This document shows, in pieces, positions 22,031 through 28,964 of a stretch of 28,964 bases of DNA; position 1 is the stretch's first letter; the number at the start of each line of letters is the position of its first letter. The stretch lies in NCBI GenBank assembly GCA_001579985.1, contig LRSR01005203.1, forward strand, positions 1-28,964, in the 5' to 3' direction. The notes under the pieces are model-generated. The model was not told the DNA's origin. It saw only the letters and a list, made by a program, of their open reading frames with translations, and searched no databases. The DNA is from Hypsibius dujardini (Eukaryota > Tardigrada > Eutardigrada > Parachela > Hypsibiidae). Made by a program: the position numbers and the translations under genes.

Positions 22031-22318
22031 TCAACAAAAATGGTAATTGTGGTATGCCAAGTTCGATGAACATTTTAGGAGTTCGAGCAACGTGACCGTT
22101 TGAATCATGTGAAAGAGAAAGAAGGAACTCCAAACCAAAACAAATACAACGTGGATTAGAATTCCAGGTGGCGCTGTGGTCAACATTGCGAATGGTGTCA
22201 GAGAAGGCAGAAGTGAAGCGTGACTTTTACTTGGTTTTCTATAGTACTCGTACCAGTCATACTGTAGGTTTACAATCAGGCAACACCAACTACACAACAA
22301 CAACAGCAGCAGTTTCAT
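22031..22318 (-). CDS. Weak candidate: small secreted or membrane protein
   Basis: ATG 22318 to TGA 22031, 95 codons. It begins MKLLLLLLCSWCCLIV, a good signal-peptide-like start, followed by a polar Tyr/Lys/Ser stretch and a second hydrophobic segment (ILIHVVFVLVWSSFFLF). Poly-Leu from CTG/TTG repeats can arise by chance, and a GTAAAAG donor within the frame would cut it short. No family recognised. Confidence 0.25.
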   Translation of the reverse strand: MKLLLLLLCSWCCLIVNLQYDWYEYYRKPSKSHASLLPSLTPFAMLTTAPPGILIHVVFVLVWSSFFLFHMIQTVTLLELLKCSSNLAYHNYHFC

Positions 22319-22664
22319 TATGTAGAGTTGTTAGTAATTTCTTAATTAGTGAAAAAATGTCAATGTTAACGTAACACCAGGCATCAACTTTCAGTGCTAA
22401 TCAGTACCTCATGTACCAGTGCAGTATAGTCATAGTAAACAGAGAGGGATCCTTCTCTGTTTAATATGGTATAGTTAGTCACTGTGATTTCTATTCTTTG
22501 TTTCACTACAGATTACCATTATGATGGTTGAGCTCTACGGCACAAAATGTGTGACCACTTTCCCAATATTGCTCTCTTCTTATAATTTATACATACCGTA
22601 TATGTAAATCTCTTGCGTTATATACCAACCATAGCACCAGTTATATTCAGTATTTTTGGGCGTG

Positions 22665-22735
22665 GAATTCCAAATCTGGAATACAGAATTCCAAATCTGG
22701 AATACAGAATTCCAAATCTGGAATTCAGAATTCCA
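22665..22735. repeat. 21-bp minisatellite, GAATTCCAAATCTGGAATACA
   Basis: Three and a third units. Each is close to a palindrome (GAATTCCA-AATC-TGGAATTC). The 21-bp period keeps frames open as heptapeptide repeats, but I see no gene that uses it. Confidence 0.95.
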
Positions 22736-22861
22736 TTATCGTACCCGATACGCGATTCTCCCGGAACCAATCTACGTCGACACGTTCGGCTCGCACTTTT
22801 CTGCCTCCGTCTTGCGTAGAGTATGTTTTGGAAGAATGTAATACCCATAATCAAAAACCAT

Positions 22862-23011
22862 CTTTCCACTTCCACAGACGAAACGGAGAAACCGTTTAAA
22901 CAGATGCAGTTTATGCAGCAGGCACGGCCCTACCGGGTGGAATCACGTGGCGCCGTCTTTGCTTTACGTGCGCGCTCCACTAGCTTCGGAGACGCCCAAG
23001 AAGCTTTCTAG
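22862..23011 (+). CDS. Exon-like stretch of unknown gene
   Basis: A strong acceptor (TTTCCACTTCCACAG) precedes 22877. One frame then reads KPFKQMQFMQQARPYRVESR and on to a TAG. Another, which fits in phase with a GTATGT donor 57 bases upstream, reads a Cys-containing stretch to TAA at about 23024. The splice signals suggest a real exon, but the frame is unresolved and no family is recognised. Confidence 0.25.
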   Translation, partial: LSTSTDETEKPFKQMQFMQQARPYRVESRGAVFALRARSTSFGDAQEAF

Positions 23012-23068
23012 GCAGATATCATAATGCATTAACCGGAGAGAGTGTCACACAAGCGGTCAGAAATGTGC

Positions 23069-23137
23069 CACACACACACTCACACACACAGACACACACA
23101 CAGACACACACACACACACACACAGACACACACAGAC
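23069..23137. repeat. (CA)n microsatellite with CAGA interruptions
   Basis: About 70 bp of CACACA with CACAGACA interruptions. Confidence 0.95.
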
Positions 23138-23586
23138 CGGCTCCGTAGCGCAAAGATGCCTGGTGTTTGCCCTCTTCTCAGTTCTGTCTGTCTGCAGACA
23201 AGACAAGACAGGTGCGAATGCGAGCTTGAGAACGAAGCTGTAAAGATCCGCCAAGGTCAGCCTAGTTACTGCTTCTCTGCCGACGGTTGTTAGTGGTGCA
23301 AGTCGACTGGATCCGGAGTGCTGCACAGTCGTGCGCATGATCCGTTGGGTTGTTTCTAGACTTTCACGATACTCTTCTGTCTTGTCGCATCGGAAATTTG
23401 CGTGTGCTTTGAATGAATGACAAGTTTGCGGTTTTAGCACGAATTTCTGTTAATTGCCGATTCATGTGTGTTAATCAGTTGTAGTGCTGTAATCTGTCCG
23501 GAATGTGGTGGCATCAATCGGACTGACGTGACTTGCTTGCTGCATGTACTCTATTTTCGCCATAGACTTTGGCCATCATCATCACC

Positions 23587-25420
23587 ATGACTGACAGGGA
23601 TTCTCACACGCAAACCGAGGACTTGTTTGGAGATTTACCGCAGACCGTGGATGATGGCCCAATTTCTGCTTATGAGGTTTGTTTCACTGCTGCAGTATTC
23701 TAGTTAGCTTTCTTGTAGCGCTGGCAAAAAAACTGATCAGCATATTTTCACAATAATCGTTACTGCTTTCAATTTGTTCCTGAATTATTACTCTCAGTAA
23801 TTAATTGAAATTATGAAAATGTGACGTCAATTCGGGATTGTGATGCTGGAAATTACCTTAAAGTTCATGTGGAAAAAATCTTTATAGTGTACTCCTATTT
23901 ACACAACTATCTGATCTGATACAATAGTAGTGTATACATGTGTAGATGGCGAGACATCGAAAGTAGTGATTTTTCGAACGAGGATTCGTTAATCGAAAAA
24001 TGTTAACGAACTCGACACGCACTGACCATGAATAAACAAACGCGCAGACAGACGACAAAGCCATAGCGAGAATAAAAAACGAAATGGGTACCGACCCATG
24101 GAAGATACAGTACCGACCGAACCCTTTGAAGATACAGTACCGACCCAACCCATGGAAGATGCATATATAATTATAATAATTATATAATTACATATAAAGA
24201 ACATGCAGTAGCTGATTGTCCTTTTAAGTTTCTCAAGTCAAATATATTTGCAAATCAAGAGGGCGTTTCAAATTTCTCATTCACGAGTTACGGTTATGGA
24301 CAAGACCTCGATATGGCACGTTACGATACGAATTTGAGACAGAACAGGTTTCGAACCATATCGGTGTTTCGAATCTTTTGATTCGGAGAGCTTATCTTCA
24401 GTCATGGTAAGCCAAAGCAACTAATTTGAGATAGTTTTACGGTTAGGTTCCGGGTTTTCGATTCAGATTTCAGACGCACTCCAACAAATCTCTTTCTGCT
24501 TTCAGAGCCCTTCTTTGCGTACCCGTGGAAGCCACTCCGTGTCCCTGGACCGTGACCGAGACAGCCGCAGTCGCAGCTCCTCCACGTCCGAGCAGGAGAA
24601 CGCCACGTCTGAAGACCCATCATCCCCCGGCCCGTCACGTGTCCCCATGGCCTGGCGCTACCGGCAAGCTCACGCACAGACCGTCGAGTCGACGACCGTG
24701 TTCCGCGGTGGCGACCCCGCCTACCATCCCCTCCACGCGTCCACCTTCAACCCGCACCGCAGTCGGGACTACTTCAAAACCGCCAGTGCCATCCGTTGCA
24801 TGCAATATCCCGGACCATCGGGGACCCCGGGCAAGTTCACCAAGACTGTCTTTCCGAGAAACGGACCGCACAAGGAAGGCTTCCGTACTCTTCCCGCAAG
24901 GAGAGCCAACGTAGTTGTACCTGCCGTACCGGGATTGACTACCTCCTTCTACCGGCTCCCAAAACCGAACATTCCGCGAAGTGTCAGCGGAGTCGGTGGT
25001 GGGACCATTCCCCCCCTCTCGCCGCGAAGTGAGCGCCGTGCGGAGACCCTGTCGGTGGCGTCGCAGTTCTGTCCCGGAATGGAGCACGACCTCGTGGATT
25101 ACGCTGCTGTGGGGAATTACCCCCGGCTTCCGTATCCCCCGCCGGGTTCGACCGCGATGGAGCCGCAGTGGCGACCGCCGGGCTTCATCCCAGTCAGTAT
25201 GCTGCCTCCGCCGTTGTTCCCTGTGGGTGGTGGTGGTGGCTCGGTGGTCCACGGACCGATTTCCGTGTTGGCCAATTACTCACCCGAACCGAAGGAGAAA
25301 TGCGGAACGGTGTGTTGCAGCGGCGGTTTTATAGTGCTGTGGTTGATTATTGCTGTCATTGCCATTGGGGTGATTGTAGGGGTGGCGGTCATTTTTGGTC
25401 GACGGAATATTTTGACTTGA
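23587..25420 (+). CDS. Unrecognised Pro/Ser-rich protein with one C-terminal transmembrane segment
   Basis: Two exons, 23587-23676 and 24506-25420, joined in phase 0 across an 829-nt intron (GTTTGT donor, as in one XPC intron; TTTCTGCTTTCAG acceptor): 334 aa. Exon 1 gives an acidic N-terminus (MTDRDSHTQTEDLFGDLPQT). Exon 2 gives a Ser/Arg/Glu-rich region, then a Pro/Gly-rich region (PPLFPVGGGGGSVV). Near the end a CGTVCC motif leads into a 23-residue hydrophobic span (about 305-327) and a short basic tail GRRNILT. There is no N-terminal signal peptide, so a tail-anchored or type II protein with most of its mass in the cytosol is likely; the juxtamembrane Cys residues could be palmitoylated (inference). 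The GC-rich exon stands out from AT-rich flanks. An acceptor-like TTCGCCATAG 23 bases before the ATG suggests a leader intron. No family recognised. Confidence 0.75.
24089..24160. repeat. Three copies of a 26-31-bp tandem repeat
   Basis: TACCGACC...GAAGATACAG occurs three times with small differences, followed by an AT-rich palindromic stretch (24164-24195). It lies in the intron of the membrane-protein gene. Confidence 0.8.
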
Positions 25421-26421
25421 TTCCTTCTGATTGGTTGCTGGCGAATTAAGTTGGTTATGTGGATCGCGTTACCGCAGACGGTGATGGGATCAATCTTGAG
25501 AGATTTAATTATATCCCAATACCCATGATGTATGAGACCCATACGGAAGAGTATGAGGAGAAGTTTGTATTTCGGCTCACCCTCCAGTTGGTCGATAAAT
25601 CGGCTCACTCATGGGTTTCTCTTTGATGGCGAGTGCTTGATTGTTTGATTTTCTATGCTATATCCTATTATGCTATAGCACTTTTGACAATCACACAATC
25701 AAGCACCTGTCATCAAAAAGAAACCCATGAGTGAGCCGATTTACCGACCAAGTGGAGGGTGAGCCGAAATACAGACTTCTCCTCATACTAGTAGCACAAT
25801 ATTTTGCCATATGTAAAAAATTGTACTTTCATTTGAAAATTCTAAAATTGAGAAGCTGACACAAGACAAGTCCTTAGCAAAAACATTTCAACACAAAAAG
25901 GTATATTTTATCTGAAAACTAATAAAAAGTTATGATGATTGACAGTTGCAACGTTTTTCGACAAAAAAACGCCATAACATATGGTTTGTATTGCCAGCGT
26001 CTCATTTACGGTAGGGCCTCAATTTTTCTTTATCAACATGAGAAACTGAGCTCTGACCTCTTTGGGGTTAGTCGGTACTCCTAACATGAGAAGGCCATTG
26101 GCTGTTTTTATATGATACAATTGGACTTGGAGGCCTGTTCTTGCTAATTGAATTTAAAAGATCCAAAGCAATGTTTTTGGGTCAGAAACCTTTTGCGTCG
26201 TAGAGGCTCATATAGTCGTATTTTTTATCAGTTAAATGATTAGTCATACAGATTAATTGTATAATCGAACGTGAGGTGCGGGTAGCATTAAAAACAACAC
26301 GAAAAATAGACAGGACGGGAACGCTAAACCCAAACCCGAAATTTAACGAAAATTTCTCGTTGGCCGAGACGGTGCTGTTAAAGATGGTTGCCGGATGGTA
26401 AATGGGAAGCCGAAACGTCAC
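25421..26421. other. 3' flank of the membrane-protein gene, mostly non-coding
   Basis: Contains the foldback element at 25550-25789. The rest, 25800-26421, is AT-rich and I see nothing in it that I can support as a gene. Confidence 0.55.
25550..25789. mobile_element. Foldback (MITE-like) element with ~95-bp inverted arms
   Basis: The left arm 25550-25644 begins AGTATGAGGAGAAGT and includes TTTCGGCTCACCCTCC and GGCTCACTCATGGGTTTCT. The right arm 25695-25789 is its reverse complement with few mismatches. The loop is about 50 bp and AT-rich, with TATGCTATA repeated. There is no coding capacity. The high arm identity suggests a recent insertion. A target-site duplication is not clear. Confidence 0.8.
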
Positions 26422-26897
26422 TTAGTACCCGGGACCGGAGAGAATGTTGCTCAGACGGACAGCACCTTCGGCGTTGGTTGTCTGCGAATTGCCTGATGGG
26501 AAGGCAGAATTTCAAATGAATCACTAACACAATCAAGCAATGAAACACTCAACCCACTGAGCCCGTGATAAAAAGCAAAATCGGCCATTTTATTCAGCGA
26601 CCCTAGGAAGGTTTCCTGTGTAAAATTTCGAATTTTATCTTTCAGACGTAGATTCTTATCCCGTTGGGGAGTCTCTCTAGCACAGGACCAGGCAGTGAGC
26701 TTTAATGGAGGGAAATTCAGATTGTAATACTGGATTAAACGCGGTCCTCTTCGTAGGCGTTAATTGCCAACACGAATCTGCGGAAAAGCCGAGATCCTGC
26801 AAGATTTGCTCGTTAAGAGTGCAAAGTGCACACTACCTTGAATACCTTCCCAGCAGAGTTCCTCAGCCAATTTCTGGTCTTTGTTGTAGTTTCCCGT
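26422..26897 (-). CDS. Candidate 3'-terminal exons of an unknown gene
   Basis: Exon 26897-26846 (TGNYNKDQKLAEELCWE) follows a branch-site-like TAACTAAC and a TTCTCTCGAAG acceptor, and ends at a GTATTC donor in phase 1. Exon 26492-26422 follows TTCCCATCAG, enters in the matching phase and reads NSQTTNAEGAVRLSNILSG to a TAA. A second donor (CAAG|GTAG) nine bases downstream keeps the same phase. The residue composition is protein-like in both, and the phases agree. Upstream exons were not found, so this may be the tail of a gene that starts further right, or a gene fragment. No family recognised. Confidence 0.4.
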
Positions 26898-26940
26898 CTT
26901 CGAGAGAACAGCGTTGAACGCGGTTAGTTACCATTAACAT

Positions 26941-27094
26941 TGTACTGTATTTCCGCGATAGATAGCGACAGCGTACGAGCTGTGGAACGTTTAATCGGCC
27001 ACGCGGCGCTTGTGCTGTGTGTACGGTGCACAGAGCCCGTGCACACGTTCCATTCCAGTACGACTGTCGCTATCTATCGCGGAAATACAGTACA
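26941..27094. mobile_element. Foldback element with ~36-bp outer arms
   Basis: 26941-26976 (TGTACTGTATTTCCGCGATA, GATAGCGACAGCGTAC) pairs with 27058-27094, with one extra base in the right arm. A second inner pair, TGGAACGT (26983-26990) with ACGTTCCA (27045-27052), continues the stem. The centre has GTGCAC twice. Either a small MITE or a structured RNA locus; sequence alone does not decide. Confidence 0.65.
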
Positions 27095-27097
27095 GTA

Positions 27098-27379
27098 ATG
27101 TCCGATCACTGGATTCATTGTGTCGCAGACATGTGTGTGGTTCGGATTGTGGACAACTTGATTGTTCCAATGCGAACCGCGCCGCTACACGACAACGATC
27201 CCGTTCACGGAATAATTAAAGGTTGTTGCTGGTCCCTGGAAATCCCTCCCACTTCCACTATAAGTGTCGTTGACGAACCACGTGCAGAGTTCAAGTTCCA
27301 AGTGGCAGACTTTTTTTCTGGCTCATACTTCAAACATCAACCAATTTTAAAATCGCACCCAAAGGAATATTTTACGTGA
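27098..27379 (+). CDS. Weak candidate small protein (93 aa)
   Basis: ATG 27098, right after the foldback, to TGA 27379, starting MSDHWIHCVADMCVVRIVDN. There are no clear promoter or splice signals and no recognised family. The foldback's stem would lie in its 5' UTR. It may be chance. Confidence 0.2.
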   Translation: MSDHWIHCVADMCVVRIVDNLIVPMRTAPLHDNDPVHGIIKGCCWSLEIPPTSTISVVDEPRAEFKFQVADFFSGSYFKHQPILKSHPKEYFT

Positions 27380-27580
27380 ATTTGCTAAAATTACTTAAAG
27401 GTTTGTTGTCATCGTCAGCTCGTCTGGAGAGCTATGCAAGAGCCATGTCTGAAGAGCCATACGCCACTTCAACCTGCCAAGACGTTTCGTGTCTTCGCTG
27501 CTGCTTCCAGTCTTTCCTGTCCAGTTTCCGGGACCGTTAAGAGTCCAAAAAAATGACGCTTTGCACAAAATTCAAAAGAA

Positions 27581-27604
27581 GCAGCATGATGCGCCTCATG
27601 CTGC
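27581..27604. repeat. Perfect 9-bp-arm hairpin
   Basis: GCAGCATGA at 27581 and its complement ending at 27604 flank TGCGCC. It lies about 70 bp upstream of the TATA box of the Gly-rich gene. Confidence 0.7.
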
Positions 27605-27671
27605 ACAATGCACTAACCGTGTACGGTACAGTACCTCGTAGTGTACATGACGGGGGAACTTTGCGGCAGAG

Positions 27672-27678
27672 TATAAAG
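27672..27678 (+). promoter_or_regulatory. TATA box of the Gly/Arg/His-rich secreted protein gene
   Basis: TATAAAG in the context GAGTATAAAGGAGTC, 112 bp before the ATG at 27784. A start site about 30 bp downstream would give a short, pyrimidine-rich leader. Confidence 0.65.
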
Positions 27679-27783
27679 GAGTCACGACCTCAACCAGTTT
27701 GCACATTTTTACACTTTTTTTACTTCTTCTAACCCTCGTGTATATTACCATTTCCTCGTCTCCCAACAAGCTCATTCCAAAAG

Positions 27784-28086
27784 ATGAACGTTTTCGTCAT
27801 CCTTTCAATTCTGGCGCTGCTGGTGGCGGCCGTCATGGGTCAAGCGGAGAATGACGGTACCACCGGAAGTGACGCGGCCGGGCAGGCGAAACCACCGCGC
27901 GGACCGGGTCGTGGACCGGGAGGACGCGGACCCCACAAGGGACATGGGCGCGGGGGACATGGACAAGGAGGACGTGGACCCAACGGTGGACGTGGAAACG
28001 GTCAAGGTGGACACGCACACGCCGGAGCCGCCGTACAGGGAGACGCAGCAGCAGCGTCAGCATCTGATGCAGTTTCATCCAAATAG
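27784..28086 (+). CDS. Small secreted Gly/Arg/His-rich protein
   Basis: 100 aa in one exon from ATG 27784 (context AAAAGATG). Residues 1-20 form a clear signal peptide, with hydrophobic core FVILSILALLVAAV and a likely cleavage after VMG. The mature part has three zones: a short acidic/Thr/Ser head (QAENDGTTGSDAAGQ), a core of about 40 residues built of GRGP, GRG and GHG units with several His and no Cys, and an Ala/Ser-rich tail (AAAASASDAVSSK). The frame is GC-rich in AT-rich surroundings, and a TATA box sits 112 bp upstream. It is likely exported or secreted. Gly/His-rich secreted proteins in invertebrates include cuticle, adhesive and antimicrobial proteins, but no specific family is recognised and function is open. 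No poly(A) signal is clear in the next 100 bp. Confidence 0.8.
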   Translation: MNVFVILSILALLVAAVMGQAENDGTTGSDAAGQAKPPRGPGRGPGGRGPHKGHGRGGHGQGGRGPNGGRGNGQGGHAHAGAAVQGDAAAASASDAVSSK

Positions 28087-28239
28087 ATTACGAAATATCA
28101 AAATATTTTTTTCATCTCAACCAACAGCCCTTTGCAAACGGCTAATGGTTGTCCCTTATATAAATGAGTATATGTAGTTTAATGCTTCTGGTGGCGCACA
28201 CCACCATGCTGCACCTAGAGGACTCTAAAAAAACGCCAG

Positions 28240-28775
28240 TCATCCATTCGTGAAATGACATCCATCCATTCCCCAATCTTGCAGGTCTTTCGTTAAACTC
28301 AATTTACATCGACCAGTGACAACATCCGTGTTGGCAATGAGTGTACGGACGAATATCCGGGAAAGGAGCTGTAGACCCGAATTGGGACCACCGATATACC
28401 GTACACCGTGTGCGATGTAGTTAGTATTCCGTATACTATGTTCACGGTGAAAGTCGAGGCTCATTTCCAAGTGGCTTATTAAATTTTACCAATATGACCG
28501 ATAAATCGATTTCGAAGATTTTTCAGACTGTGCGTCCAAACAATTCAAAAGTTAACTGCATGCACACACGAATTTGCGGCAAGTGTCGAAGGAGTTTGCA
28601 GCGTTTGCTTATCTGGAGTATCCTACGTACTACCGTCGGCGTAGATCCCTCCTTCAGCCTGGTAGTGACGTCCAACACTTACCTTGCTGTCGCACAATGC
28701 AACGCAAAGGCCAAGGCGATTCCCGGAAACCACACGTGACAAACCGCACCACAACGTACATAAATGTTTCACCAT
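28240..28775 (-). CDS. Candidate two-exon small protein (73 aa)
   Basis: Exon 28775-28683 (MVKHLCTLWCGLSRVVSGNR... ending DSK) ends at a strong GTAAGT donor in phase 0. Exon 28368-28240 follows a CTACAG acceptor, with ACTAAC as a possible branch site 58 bases upstream, enters in phase 0 and runs 42 codons (including KLSLTKDLQDWGMDGCHF) to a TGA. Six Cys in total, no clear signal peptide. The matching phases and the strong donor support it; the length and lack of a known family weaken it. Confidence 0.33.
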
Positions 28776-28964
28776 GAGTGGAATATTACACCTCACCTAC
28801 ATTTCTCCATTTTTCATTACTGCGGTCAATCAGTTTTAACCTAAACTACCGTATTCCCCCGATCTCAAGGGACCCTTTTTTGCCCTACCAGTTAATTTGA
28901 TCCACCCCGGATCTTATCTGTTCATCACCGTTTGCTATTGTTTACCTACAATCAATCAATCAAC
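28776..28964. other. Right end of window, no feature seen
   Basis: Non-coding as far as I can see. It ends in a CAATCAATCAATCAAC run of the recurring tetranucleotide type. Confidence 0.5.

Larger units (their letters stand above)
21582..23586. other. Interval between divergent TBC1D2 and the membrane-protein gene
   Basis: Holds the TBC1D2 5' region, TGATTGATTG words at 21850-21925, a weak minus-strand candidate (22031-22318), a 21-bp minisatellite (22665-22735), an exon-like stretch at 22862-23011 and a CA microsatellite (23069-23137). No TATA box was clearly placed for either gene. Confidence 0.5.

Noticed and set aside
24635-25252. 205-codon minus-strand frame
   Set aside because: Antisense shadow of the GC-rich exon of the membrane-protein gene; the plus frame has splice and membrane-span support.
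27805-28078. Minus-strand Ser/Val/Arg-rich frames
   Set aside because: Antisense shadows of the Gly/Arg/His-rich secreted protein gene.
1-28964. A phage-defence, secretion or biosynthetic gene cluster
   Set aside because: Genes are spliced, on both strands and functionally unrelated; nothing suggests a linked system.

Overview
The window is nuclear DNA of a compact-genome animal. The evidence is spliced genes with mostly short GT-AG introns (about 60-400 nt), TATA and AATAAA signals, long runs of microsatellite, and orthologues of metazoan proteins (LSM6, XPC, TBC1D2). Nothing looks prokaryotic: there are no operons, no CRISPR, and no tRNA or rRNA that I could recognise. The invertebrate group cannot be fixed from the sequence alone. 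A small-genome ecdysozoan such as a tardigrade is a guess.

Layout. 1-1.6 kb: a long Ser/Thr/Pro-rich coding exon on the minus strand, with poorly resolved downstream exons. 1.6-10.9 kb: about 9 kb with no secure gene. It holds foldback elements, a diverged 200-bp tandem duplication, microsatellites, a degenerate 20-bp minisatellite (9.5-9.97 kb) and two weak coding candidates. 10.96-21.6 kb: a dense block of three well-supported genes: LSM6 (minus), XPC (plus, six coding exons, 881 aa) and TBC1D2 (minus, nineteen coding exons, 960 aa). I rebuilt the last two from splice sites, and every intron phase agrees. LSM6 and XPC are head to head and may share a promoter. XPC and TBC1D2 are tail to tail, and their poly(A) signals imply overlapping 3' UTRs. 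21.6-23.5 kb: minisatellites and weak candidates. 23.6-25.4 kb: a two-exon gene for an unrecognised Pro/Ser-rich protein with one C-terminal membrane span. 25.5-25.8 kb: a 240-bp foldback (MITE-like) element. 26.4-26.9 kb: two phase-matched minus-strand exons that look like the 3' end of an unknown gene, next to a second foldback. 27.7-28.1 kb: a TATA-driven gene for a small secreted Gly/Arg/His-rich protein. 28.2-28.8 kb: a candidate two-exon minus-strand gene.

The known genes belong to unrelated housekeeping processes: RNA decay and splicing (LSM6), recognition of DNA damage (XPC) and Rab7-linked endosome/autophagy traffic (TBC1D2). I see no sign that they work as one system. The most novel material is the lineage-specific genes (membrane protein, secreted Gly/Arg/His protein), the several different foldback elements, and a tandem duplication that copied a splice donor inside TBC1D2.
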